Source of the DNA: Prionace glauca
Taxonomy: Eukaryota > Chordata > Chondrichthyes > Carcharhiniformes > Carcharhinidae
DNA: 64,000 bases
Reading direction: 5' to 3'
Assembly: GCA_037974335.1 (NCBI GenBank)
Contig: CM075760.1
Span: 34,977,609-35,041,608, forward strand
Below are positions 54,301-64,000 of the stretch, piece after piece (within the stretch, counting starts at the first letter, position 1; every line of letters starts with the position of its first letter). Under the pieces are notes generated by a model. The model did no database searches and was not told the origin of the DNA. It saw only the letters and a program-made list of their open reading frames with translations. A program made the position numbers and the translations under genes.

Positions 54301-57300
54301 GTTCACGCAGGGGGACATGAATATAGCTGTGGAGGACACTGGGTTGCAGGGGTGTAAAATAGACAGTATTACGGTTGATAAGGGGGATGTGCTGGATATT
54401 CTTGAGGGGTTGAAGATAGATAAGTCCCCTGGTCCGGATGGGATCTACCCTAGGATTCTCTGGGAGGCTAGAGAGGTGATTGCAGAGCCTCTGGCTCTGA
54501 TCTTCAGGTCGTCATTGGTCTCTGGTGTAGTCCCAGAGGATTGGAGGATAGCGAATGTTGTCCCATTGTTTAGAAGGGGAACAGAGACTTTGCCGGGAAT
54601 TATAGACCGGTGAGTCTTACTTCTGTTGTGGGCAAGCTTTTAGAAAAAATTATTAGGGATAGGATTTATAGTTATTTGGAGTGTAATGAATTGATTAGAA
54701 ATAGTCAGCATGGTTTTGTAGTGGGTAGGTCATGCCTTACTAACCTTATTGAGTTTTTTGATAAAGTGACCAAAGAGGTGGATGGGCGCAAGGCAGTTGA
54801 TGTGGTATATATGGATTTTAGTAAGGCGTTCGATAAGGTTCACCATGGTAGGCTTCTGCAGAAAATGCAGATGTATGGGATTGTGGGTAATCTAGGAAAT
54901 TGGATCAGAAATTGGCTATCAGATAGGAGACAGAGGGTGGTGGTTGATGGTAAATATTCATCATGGAGTTCGGTTACGAGTGGTGTGCCTCAGGGATCTG
55001 TTTTGGGGCCACTGCTGTTTGTAATCTTTATTAATGATCTGGATGAGGGTATAGTTGGGTGGATTAGTAAATTTGCTGATGACACCAAAGTCGGAGGTGT
55101 GGTAGATTGTGAGGAAGGGTGTCATAGTCTGCAGGGAGACTTAGATAGGTTGCAGAGCTGGGCCAAGAGGTGGCGGATGGAATTTAATGCGGAGGAGTGT
55201 GAGGTAATTCACTTCGGTAGGAGCAACAGATGTGTCGAGTATAGGGCTAACGGGAGGACTTTGAATAGCGTGGATGAACAGAGGGATCTAGGTGTATGTG
55301 TACATAGATCCCTGGAAGTTGGGAATCAAGTAGATAAGGTTGTTAAGCAGGCGTACGGTGTCTTGGCGTTTATTGGTAGGGGCGGCACGGTAGCACAGTG
55401 GTTAGCACTGCTGCTTCACAGCTCCAGGGTCCTGGGTTCGATTCCCGGCTCGGGTCACTGCCTGTGTGGAGTTTGCACATTCTCCTCGTGTCTGCGTGGG
55501 TTTTCTCCGGGTGCTCCGGTTTCCTCCCACAGTCCAAAGATGTGCGGGTTAGGTTCATTGGCTATGCTAAAATTGTCCCTTAGTGTCCTGGGATGTGTAG
55601 GTTAGAGGGATTAGCAGGTAAATGTGTAGGGATATGGGGATAGGGTCTGGGTGGGATTGTGTTCGGTGCAGACGCGATGGGCCGAAGGGCCTGTTTCTGC
55701 ACTGTAGGGTTCTATGTTCTATGTTCTTGGATTGAATTTAAGAGTCGCAGCATCATGTTGCAACTGTACACTACTCTGGTACGGCCGCACTTAGAGTACT
55801 GTGTGCAGTTCTGGTCCCCACATTACAGGAAGGATGTGGAGGCTTTGGAGAGGGTGCAGAGGAGGTTTACTAGGATGTTGCCTGGTATGGTGGGGAGGTC
55901 CTATGAGGAGAGACTGAGGGATTTGGGATTGTTTTCGTTGGAAAGAAGGCGGCTAAGAGGGGATCTTATTGAAACATATAAGATGATTAGAGGTTTAGAT
56001 AGGGTGGACAGTGATAACCTTTTTCCTCGGATGGAGAAAGCTAGCACGAGGGGGCATGGCTTTAAATTAAGGGGGGGTAGCTACAGGACGGATGTCAGGG
56101 GTAGGTTCTTTACCCAGCGGGTGGTGAGGGATTGGAATGCCCTGCCTGCTGCAGTTGTAAATGCGCCTAGTTTGGGGGCGTTTAAGAGATCTGTAGATAG
56201 GTTTATGGACGAAAAGGGATTGGTATAGGCTAGTGGGTCATTGTTTTTGTAACTGGTCGGCGCAACATCGTGGGCCGAAGGGCCTGTTCTGCGCTGTAAT
56301 GTTCTATGTTCTATGAAATCTATTTTTAATCTATTTTAAATGTCATTACTGGGCCCAGGACTGAATTCTCTGGGCCCGATGGAATCTCTCACCCTGTCAG
56401 GAGTACTTCACTCCGGTGGGTTTAGAGTAACTCCCCACTGACGGGAAAGTAGCGGGAGATCCCGCCGGAGTGAGGTGGAGGGCAATCGAGGCCCCCATTG
56501 AGTCAGGCAGCTGGGGTGGGGGAGCGTGGAGCCCCCTGGGCATGGGCACCTAGCATTGCAAGCCTGTGTCCTGGCACTGTCCAAGGGGCAAAGTACCCAT
56601 GCCCGGGGGGCATCTTGGCACTGCCCACCAGGGGCATTGGGCAGTGACAAAGGGGCGGAGCCTGATGGTGTGGCGGTGGGGCTAGGGGGTGATCGGGGAC
56701 TGGGGGTAATGGTCTACCTCCGGGATGGGAGAACTTTTGCCTCTGGGAAGGGGAAGGCGGGAGGTGGGGTGGGGGGGTGAGCTGCTGGCCAGCAGGCTGA
56801 CAGATTGGGGCCAGTGTGTGCGTGTGCAGAGTTACGGAATAGTCAGACTCCCCCAGGAATAGACCCCACCCTCCCCGAGCTTTTAGTGATATTCCCCATC
56901 AGGAGCTCTGATTGCACAGAGTGTGGGAGATTCGAGTCTGAACTCCCACTGAAAAAACAATTGTGATTTAAGAACATAAGAACATAAGAAATAGGAGCAG
57001 GAGTAGGCCATCTGGCCCTTCGAGCCTGCCCCGCCATTCAATAAGATCATGGCTGATCTGTCGTGACTCAGCTCCACCTTCCCGCCCTCTCCCCATAACC
57101 CTTAATCCCTTCTCTTATCAAAAACCCATCAACCCGTTTCTTAAAAATATTTAGCGAGGCAGCCTCCACCACTTCAACGGGCAGAGAATTCCAGAGATTC
57201 ACCACCCTTTGAGTGAAGAAGTTCCTCCTCAACTCTGTTCTAAACCGCCCCCCCTTTATCTTGAGGCTGTGCCCCCTAGTCCTACTGTCTTTTTTGAGCG

Positions 57301-60300
57301 GGAACAGTCTCTCCACCTCTATCCTAAGCATCCCATTCATCATCTTATACGTCTCAATGAGATCTCCCCTCATTCTTCTAAACTCTAACGAGTACAAGCC
57401 TAGTTTATTCAGCCTCTCCTCATAGCTCAATCCCCTCAACTCCGGTATCAGCCTAGTAAACCTCCTCTGCACTCCCTCCAAGGCCAAAACATCCTTGCGC
57501 AGGTGCGGCGCCCAAAACTGCACACAGTACTCCAGCTGCGGCCTCACCAATGCCCTATACAGCTGCAGCAAGACCTCCCTACTTTTATATTCAATCCCCT
57601 TCGCTATGAAGGCCAGCATCCCATTCGCCTTCCTGACCACCTGCTGCACCTGCAAGCTGGGTTTTTGCGACTCATGCACAAGGACCCCGAGGTCCCTCTG
57701 CACCGTCGCCTGCTGCAGTTTTTCGCCCCGTAAGTAATAGTCCTTCCTACCATTCCTCCTACCAAAGTGGACCACCTCACACTTGCCAACATTAAATTCC
57801 ATTTGCCATTTCCTGGCCCATTCGCCCAGCCTATCTAGATCCTTCTGCAGACTCTCCACACCCTCCGCACAATTTGCCTTTCCCCCAATCTTGGTGTCAT
57901 CAGCAAATTTCGACACCCTGCACTCGGTTCCCTCCTCCAGATCATCTGTATAAATGGTAAATAGCTGATTTACACCAGCTTTCCTGCCAATTCAGGACTT
58001 AGAACTTTTTTTTGAGAGAATCGGGCGCAGTGTGTGTGTGCAGTGAGAGAGACAGAGAGGGAGAACAGGGTTTAAGAGAGTGTGAGTGGCAGGAGGCTGC
58101 ATAGGTGGGTGGGGTGGTGGGAGGAGTGAGGTAGCAGGAGTGAGGTTGCAGCAGTGGGAGGAGGGGATGGGAAGGGTGGGGGGTGGTCTCTTACCTAAGC
58201 AGATGAAGAAGATTCGACTGACCTCAATCCGTGAGGTGGGGGCGGAGGAGAGGATGGTGTGAAGGTCAGTCTCTCTGTCGTCACCTAATCCACTGGTAAC
58301 CAAACTGCAGAGAAACAGAGAGAGAATGAGACGGAGAGAGAGAGAGAGAGAGAGACGGAGTGAGAGAGAGAAAGAGAGAGAGACAGAATGAGAGAGAGAG
58401 AGAGAGAGAGATGGAGTGAGAGAGAGAGAGAGATGGAGTGAGAGAGAGATATAGAGAGAGACAGAGTGAGAGAGAGAGAGAGATGGAGTGAGAGAGAGAG
58501 ATGGAGTGAGAGAGAGATATAGAGAGAGACAGAGTGAGAGAGAGAGAGAGATGGAGTGAGAGAGAGAGATGGAGTGAGAGAGAGAGATGGAGTGAGAGAG
58601 AGAGATGGAGTGAGAGAGAGACCGTGAGAGAGAGATGGAGTGAGAGAGAGAGAGACAGAGTGAGAGAGAGAGAGAGTGAGAGAGAGAGAGACAGAGTGAG
58701 AGAGAGAGAGAGAGATGGAGTGAGAGAGAGACCGTGAGAGAGAGATGGAGTGACAGAGAGAGAGAGAGAAACTGTGAGAGAGAGAGAGACGGAATGAGAG
58801 AGACGGAGAGAGAGAGAGACGGAGCGAAAGAGAGAGAGAGAGACGGAGCGAAAGAGAGAAAGAGACAGAGAGAGAGGGGGACAGAAACAGCAGGACACTC
58901 CCTCCCCCTTATCCCACGGACCCCACCTGCCCAAAGTGGCTGTAAGGTAAGGTGATGATATAAAAATGATATTAAAATCATCGCAATTCTGACTTGATCT
59001 GGGCGGAGTGGCTGCACCCACTGAGTAAACACAACCCACCTGAAAATCCTTATTCATTCTTGGGACCTGTGTGTCACTGGGTCCAGCATCTATTGCCCAT
59101 CCCTAATGGCCCTAACCGGCAGTTGAGAATCAACCACATTGGTGTGGCTCTGGACTCACATGTAGGCCAGACTGGGTAAGGACGGCAGATTTCCTCCCCT
59201 AAAGGATATAAGTGAACCAGATGGGTTTTTCTGACAATCGATCATGGTTTCACCGTCATCAGTAGATTCTTAATTCTAGATTTTTAAAAAATTGAATTCA
59301 AATTCCACCATCTGCCGTGGCAGGATTCAAACTCAGAGTCCCAGAGCGTTACCCTGGATCGGTGAGTCACAATCTTTTATCTGTCACAGCGCGCCTCTGT
59401 ACTGTCTAAAAGATTTTGAGGCACCTCTGCAGTTTCCACTGTCTTCTTGCCTTACTGGGAATTTCATTTTTAAATGGAAGTGGTTGAGAGCTTCATGTTT
59501 TTAGGTGTCCAGATCACCAACAATCTGTCTTGTTCGTTCCATGCTGACACTGCAGTTAAGAAAGTCCCTCCAGCATTTCTACTTTTTCAGGGGGCTAAGG
59601 AAATTCGCTCCAACTCTCACCAACTTTTACAAATGCACCACAAAAAGCATCCTCTCCGGATGTAGCACAGCTTGGTATGGCTCCACAATGTACTGGTTAG
59701 GTGGATTGGCCATGTCTAAATTGTCCCTTAGTATCCAAAGATACGCAGGTTAGGTGGATTGGCCATGTTAAATTGTCCCTTATTGTCCAAAGATGTGCAG
59801 GTTAGGTGGATTGGCCATGTTAAATTGTCCCTTACCATTCAAAGATACGCAGGTTAGGTGGATTGGCCATGTTAAATTGTCCCTTACCATTCAAAGATAT
59901 GCAGGTTAGGTGGATTGGCCATGTTAAATTGTCCCTTACCATTCAAAGATACGCAGGTTAGGTGGATTGGCCATGTTAAATTGTCCCTTACCATTCAAAG
60001 ATATGCAGGTTAGGTGGATTGGCCATGCTAAATTTTCCCTTAGTATCCAAAGATACGCAGGTTAGGTGGATTGGCCATGCTAAATTGCCCCTCAGCATCA
60101 GGGGGACTAGCAGGAAAAACTTTTGCGGGGAATAGGACCTGGGTGAGCTTGTGGTCGGTGCAGGCTTGATGGGCCGAACGGCCTCCTCCTGCTTGTAGGG
60201 ATTCTATGAACCTGTGAAAACGATGCAAAAGTCTGAGGTCAAGTACCAACAGACTCAAGAACAGCTTCTTCCCTGCTGCCATCAGACTTTTGAATGGACC

Positions 60301-61195
60301 TACCTTGCATTAAGTTGATCTTTCACCTTAGCTATGACTGTAACAATGCACTCCCTTCTTTCCTTCTCTAAGAATGATATGTTTTGTCTATATAGTGCGC
60401 AAGAAACAATATTTTTCATTGTACCCCAATATATGTTACAATAATAAATCCAATCAAATCAAATCCCAACTCCTGTCCACCATCTACAGGCACAAGTCAG
60501 GAGTGTGATGGAATACTCTCCACTTGCCTGGATGAGCGAGGTTCTGACAACACTCGAGAAGCTCAACACCATCCAGGACAAAGCAGCCCCACTTTGAGTG
60601 GGCACCCCACCCACAAACATTCACTCCCTCCAGCACCCATGCACAGTGGCAGCAGTGCGCGTGTACCGTCTACAAGATACACCCCAGCGACTCGCCGAGG
60701 CTCCTTTGACAACACCTTCCAAACCTGCCACTTCTACCTTCCAGAAAGACAAGAGTCAGCAGACACATGGGGAACGCCTGCAAGTTCCCCCTTGGAGCCC
60801 TGCTCACCATTCCGACTTGGGAACATATCCTTCATTGTGGCTGGGGTACAAATCCTGGAGCTCCCTCCCTAACGGCACTGTGGATGTTACCCACTCTACA
60901 TGGGCACTGCAGCGGGTTCAAGAAGGGCGCCTCAGCCACCACATTCTCAAGGGGCAATTAGGATGGGCGATAAACACTGGGCACAGCCAGTGAGGTCCAC
61001 ATCCTGTGAAAGAATTGAATTAAAACATCCTCAGGCTCTGCTCGATCGTTCACAAACTCTTGTACTTACTCCAGCACATAGTCCTCTGTGTTAACCGTCT
61101 CCATGGGAGACAGGCGGCGCTCCGGGGACACCTCCAGGATCTCGCTCACCTCCATGACGGTTGGGAGCTTCTCTTCCAATTCAATGGTGGGAAGT
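51393..61195 (-). CDS. REC8: REC8 meiotic cohesin kleisin, last three coding exons
   Basis: Exons on the minus strand are 61070-61195 (LPTIELEEKLPTVMEVSEIL, then EVSPERRLSPMETVNTEDYV), 58195-58304 (LVTSGLGDDRETDLHTIL, SSAPTSRIEVSRIFFICL) and 51393-51487 (VLAGRQILTLEQSEPYGRIT, then IRPGPKYEVGL and TGA). All six splice sites are canonical and the phases (2, then 1) agree. The C-terminus, with L-V-L-x4-Q-I-L, E-P-Y-G-R and P-G-P, matches the winged-helix end of REC8, the alpha-kleisin that closes the meiotic cohesin ring on SMC1/SMC3 and is cut by separase. RAD21 shares the fold, but its end reads EEPYSDI, so REC8 fits better. The earlier exons must lie beyond 64000. A 6.7-kb last intron contains several LINEs and a SINE. 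Confidence 0.83.
51490..51750 (+). repeat. GA-rich simple repeat
   Basis: gagagaga/gacagaga tract directly upstream (minus-strand sense) of the REC8 terminal exon acceptor. Its complement supplies the pyrimidine tract of that acceptor. Confidence 0.88.
52066..52588 (-). mobile_element. CR1-like LINE nested inside the longer LINE
   Basis: Nearly identical to the last 500 bp of the copies at 31097 and 56972, truncated at the [15 protein letters not shown] region. It splits the host LINE's 5'UTR, so it is younger than the host. Confidence 0.9.
55378..55728 (+). mobile_element. tRNA-derived SINE nested in the RT gene of a LINE
   Basis: It is complete: ggcacggtagcacagtggtt and agcactgctgcttcacagct (A box), gtcctgggttcgattcccgg (B box), body, and tail gcagacgcgatgggccgaag ending with ttctatgttctatgttc. 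The LINE reading AFIGRG | IEFKSRSIM resumes after it. It is the best-preserved SINE of the window and resembles elasmobranch HE1-type SINEs. Confidence 0.92.
56330..56965. other. REC8 intron sequence, no element recognised
   Basis: GC-rich unique-looking sequence with short G runs. A motif such as gcgggagatcccgccggagt suggests an old repeat, but I cannot assign it. Confidence 0.35.
56972..57965 (-). mobile_element. 5'-truncated CR1-like LINE, young subfamily
   Basis: The frame 57068-57916 is uninterrupted for 282 residues, from SKFADDTKIGGKANCAEGVE through YYLRGEKLQQATVQRDLGVL to IREGIKGYG. It overlaps the copy at 31097, where the same region is broken near LRGEKLQQ. The 3' end at 56972 reads aagaacataagaaataggag. 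The open frame and near identity point to recent insertion. Confidence 0.92.
58310..58890 (+). repeat. GA-rich simple repeat with gagatggagtgagagaga unit
   Basis: Purine-rich tract immediately upstream (minus sense) of the REC8 exon at 58195-58304. Again its complement forms the pyrimidine tract of the acceptor. Confidence 0.9.
59045..59345 (-). repeat. Dispersed repeat
   Basis: tctattgcccatccctaatg, gactcacatgtaggccagac and ctgacaatcgatcatggttt recur in the same order at 63015-63300 and, partly, in reverse at 4380. Class unknown, about 300 bp. Confidence 0.65.
59480..60465 (+). mobile_element. L2-like LINE 3' part, split by a SINE-derived insertion
   Basis: 59480-59690 reads VESFMFLGVQITNNLSCS and continues to acagcttggtatggctcc. 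60215-60465 resumes with tgcaaaagtctgaggtcaag and ends with an aataataaatccaatc tail. The piece between is a SINE body with an expanded minisatellite. Confidence 0.8.
59690..60215 (+). repeat. SINE-derived minisatellite, about 52-bp units, inside an L2 copy
   Basis: About eight units of gcaggttaggtggattggcc plus ttaaattgtcccttaccatt-like sequence, then a SINE tail (gcaggcttgatgggccgaac). The middle units are nearly identical to each other, indicating recent local expansion. Confidence 0.9.
60468..61015 (+). mobile_element. Non-LTR retrotransposon 3' part, family unassigned
   Basis: One frame reads KSGVMEYSPLAWMSEVLTTL and EKLNTIQDKAA, like the C-terminal region of LINE RT proteins. It ends with a tail (gggcgataaacactgggcac). 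The block occurs once here, so limits and family are uncertain. Confidence 0.55.
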
Positions 61196-61229
61196 CTGCA
61201 CGGGAGGAAGAGGCAAAGCAAGGGGGCCA

Positions 61230-62800
61230 TCAATAACTCAAGGTGTTTGAAGGGGTAACCAAGAAGGTCGATGAGGGCAGTGCAGTTGATGTTGTCTACA
61301 TGGACTTCAGCACGGTCTTTAACAAGACACTGCATGGTAGGTTGTTGCACAAGGTTAAATCTCACGGGATTCAGGGTGAGGTCGCCAAATGGATATAAAA
61401 TTGGCTCCTTGACAGAAGACAGAGTGTGGTTGTAAAGGGTTGTTTCTCGAACTGCAGGCTGTGACCAGCGGTCTGCCTCGGGGATCGGTGCTGGGTCCTC
61501 TATTATTTGTCATTTAGATGAGAATTTAGGAGGGATTGTTAGTAAGTTTGAGATTGGTGGCAGAGTGGGCAGTGAAGAAGGTTATCTAGGATTGCAACAG
61601 ATCTTGATCAATTGGGCCAGTGGGCTGACAAACGTAGATAGAGTTTATAGAGTCATAGGTTCACAGCATGGAAACAGGCCTTTTGGCCCAACTTGTCCAT
61701 GCCATCCCTTTTTATAATCACTAAACTAGTTCCAATTGTCCAGAATTGACCCACATCTCTCTATACCCATATACCCATGTAACTGTCTAAACACTTTTCA
61801 AAAGACAAAATTGTACCCCCCTATATCTAACTGTGGCTAAATTAAACTCCATCTGCCATTCATCAGCCCATTGGCCCAATTGATCAAGATCCCGTTGCAA
61901 TCCCAAATAACCTTCTTCACTGTCCACAATCCCACCAATCTTGGTGTCATCTGTAAACTTATTAACCATGCCTATTAAATTCTCAATTAATTTAGATAAA
62001 TGTGAGGTGATGCATTTTGGTAGGTCGAATCAGAGCAGAACTTACTCAGTTAATGGTGGCGCGTTGGGGAGAGTTATAGAACAAAGAGATCTAGGGTACA
62101 GGTTCACAACTCCTTGAAAGCGGAGTCACAGGTGGACAGAGTGATGAAGGCGGCATTCGGCATGCTTGGTTTAACTGGTCAGAATACATTGAATACATGA
62201 GTTGGGACGTCTTATTGAAGTTGTACAAGACTTTAGTAAGTCCACACTTGGAATACTAAGTAAACTTCTGGTTACCCTAAAATATATAGGAAGGATATTA
62301 TTAAACTAGAAAAAGTGCAGAAAAGATTAACGAAGATGCTACCAGGGATTGATTGTTTGAGTTATAAGAAGAGGCTGGATAGACTGGGACATTTTTTCCC
62401 CTGGAGCATAGGAGGCTGAGGGGTGATCTTATAGAAGTCTATCAAATAATGAGGGGCACAGATCAGCTAGCTAGTCAACATCTTTTCTCAAAGGTAGGGA
62501 AGTCTAAAACTAGAAGGCATAAGTTTATGGTGAGAGAGAAGAGATACAAAGGGTCCAGGGGACAATTTTTTTCACACAGAGGGTGGTGAATGTCTGGAAT
62601 GAGCTGCCAGGGGCAGTACAATTTTGTCTTTTAAAAAGCATTTAGACAGTTACATGGATAAGATGGATAAGAAGGAGATGGGCCAAATGCAGGTGATTGG
62701 GACTATCTTAGGGGTTAAAAAAGGGGTGGCACAGACAAGTTGGGTAGAAGGGTCTACTTCCATGCTGTAAACCTCTATGGCTCTATGACTGGCAAGAGTC
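61230..62800 (+). mobile_element. CR1-like LINE interrupted by an inverted copy of its own kind
   Basis: The plus-strand parts are 61230-61640 (AVDVVYMDFSTVFNKTLHG region) and 61985-62800 (caattaatttagataaatgt onward to ttccatgctgtaaacctcta). They are continuous in RT order. 61650-61985 is a minus-strand fragment whose sequence reads FTDDTKIGGIVDSEEGYLGL, the same domain. Old copy with many stops. Confidence 0.8.
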
Positions 62801-63002
62801 TTCATGGTTTTGTGAGATAGAAATTTGACCCGATTGACTGGAATTCTTTGCAGGAGTAACACATGCCATGGATAAAGGGGAACCTGGAGATGTGAGTGGG
62901 CAGTCAGATGCAGGATAATTACCACCTTATATTAAGTTGAGCTTTCTCTACAACCTAGCTGTAACTGTAACCTACATTCTACACCCTCTCCTTTCTTTCT
63001 CT

Positions 63003-63310
63003 ATGAATGGTATTCATTCATTCATGGGACATGGGCTGAGTCCAGCATTTATTGCCCATCCCTAGTTGCCCCTTGGAGGGCAGTTGAGAGTCAACTGCAT
63101 TGCTGTGTAGCTCTAGAGTCACATGTAGGCCAGACCAGATAAGGACGGCAGATTTCCTTCCCTAAAGGGATATTCGTGATCCAGATGGGTTTTTCTGACA
63201 ATCGATAATGGTTTCATGGTCACCAGTAGATTCTTCATTCCAGATTTTTTTTATTGAATTCAAATTCCACCAGCTGCTGTGTCAGGATTAGTAGTCTAAC
63301 GATAATATGA
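63003..63310 (-). repeat. Dispersed repeat (same family as 59045)
   Basis: tttattgcccatccctagtt, tcacatgtaggccagaccag and ctgacaatcgataatggttt keep the same order as the other copy. Small L2-like tails flank it (62925-63000, 63305-63390). Confidence 0.62.
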
Positions 63311-63474
63311 CTCAGCGCACAAGGAACAATACTTTTCACTGCATCCCAATACATGTGACAATAATAAATCAAATCAAATCAAAATCAATGGATGTGAGGC
63401 TGGTTTGCCATCAGACTTTTGAATGGACCGACCTCGCAATAAGATGATGTTTCTCAACACCATGGTTACGACTG

Positions 63475-64000
63475 AAGGTGAGCGTGCAGGTGCAGCAGGC
63501 AGTAAAGAAGGCAATGGCATGCTGGCCTTCATTGTGAGAGGATTTGAGTACAGGAGCAGAGATGTGTTGTAGCAATTACACAGGGCCTTGGTGAGGCCAC
63601 ACCTAGAGTACTGTGTGCAGTTTTGGTCTCCTTTTCTGATGAAGGATGTTCTTGCTCTCGAGGGAAGCAGCGAAGGTTTACCAGGCTGATTCTGGGGCTG
63701 GCGGGACTGATGTATGAGGAGAGACTGACTAGGTTATAATTGTTTTCGCTGGAGTTCAGATGAATGGAGATGGTGGGGTGGGGTCTCATAGAGACTTATA
63801 AAATTCTAACAGGATAGATGCAGGGAGGATGTTCCCAATGGTCGGGGAGTCCAGAACCAGAGGTCACAGTCTGAGGATTCAGGGTAGACCATTACAACAG
63901 AGGTGAAGAGACATTTCTTCACCCAAAGAGTGGTGAGCCTGTGGAATTCATTCCCACAGGAAGTAGTTGATGCCAAAACATTGAATGTATTCAAGAAGCG
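63475..64000 (+). mobile_element. CR1-like LINE, running off the window
   Basis: Reads VQQAVKKAMACWPSL-like sequence, then gaggccacacctagagtact (VRPHLEYC), ggtttaccaggctgattctg and the C-terminal FFTQRV-like region. The 3' end is beyond 64000. Confidence 0.75.

Larger units (their letters stand above)
51895..56320 (+). mobile_element. Long CR1-like LINE with nested insertions
   Basis: Sequence at 51895-52065 looks like the 5'UTR. After a nested minus LINE it resumes at 52590. An ORF1 remnant at 52670-53000 has the esterase-like VVISGLLPVPRDS and LNSWLRGWCRREEF. ORF2 has the endonuclease (MYFNARSIRNKVDEL, ISETWIEQ, VIVMGDFNFANIDW, SDHNSVTFTL), RT (SPGPDGIYPRILWE, TSVVGKLLEKIIRD, VDVVYMDFSKAFDKV, SGVPQGSVLGPLLF, ISKFADDTKVGG) and the C-terminus to 56226. 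At least three frame interruptions and a stop after SETWIEQS show it is inactive. The ORF1 N-terminus is missing. The 3' end at 56310 repeats ttctatgttctatg. Confidence 0.9.

Noticed and set aside
58310-59057. 258- and 346-residue leucine/serine-rich frames on the minus strand
   Set aside because: They are GA-repeat translations; only the 110-bp REC8 exon at 58195-58304 is real in this area.

Overview
The window reads as vertebrate genomic DNA, most likely from a shark or another cartilaginous fish. It is intron-rich and packed with 5'-truncated CR1-like and L2-like LINEs, tRNA-headed SINEs of the elasmobranch type, Penelope-like element pieces, GA/CA satellites and C2H2 zinc-finger genes. 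No bacterial-type operon, phage or CRISPR array was found. Family calls come from motif recognition by eye; nothing was searched or aligned by computer.

Region 1 (about 0.6-17.3 kb) is a stretch of T-cell receptor V genes, probably TRA/TRD. I find ten V units: four look intact, four are pseudogenes or were broken by insertions, and two are 3' relics. Six recombination signal sequences fit heptamer-23 bp-nonamer closely, two more are degraded, and one relic has a collapsed signal. The layout is a large imperfect inverted duplication. The left arm (about 640-6400) reappears reverse-complemented in the right arm (about 10990-17340), with V relic, V pseudogene, single-exon V and split-leader V in mirror order. 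Between the arms lie a forward split-leader V (7.2-8.2 kb) and an inverted V pseudogene (10.1-10.4 kb).

Region 2 (about 17.3-22.7 kb) holds unrecognised sequence with a 32-bp perfect palindrome, several LINE pieces, a SINE and a tRNA-Glu-like pseudogene.

Region 3 (about 22.7-34.5 kb) is a small C2H2 zinc-finger cluster. It has one intact 11-finger gene with a GC-rich promoter and a 74-bp minisatellite downstream of it, two frame-broken paralogues and two single-finger relics, mixed with LINE, SINE and Penelope-like insertions.

Region 4 (about 34.5-41.2 kb) is nearly all mobile-element sequence and minisatellites built from it.

Region 5 (about 41.4-64 kb) carries genic exons on the minus strand. 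The last two exons of an unidentified gene lie at 43.9 and 41.5 kb, followed by a polyadenylation signal. The last three coding exons of a kleisin that I identify as REC8 lie at 61.1, 58.2 and 51.4 kb. Exon phases fit at every junction. In mammals REC8 and TRA/TRD share a chromosome (human 14q11-q12), so the linkage seen here agrees with an old synteny and supports the TRA/TRD assignment. LINEs, including a long CR1-like copy with nested insertions, fill the introns and intergenic space.
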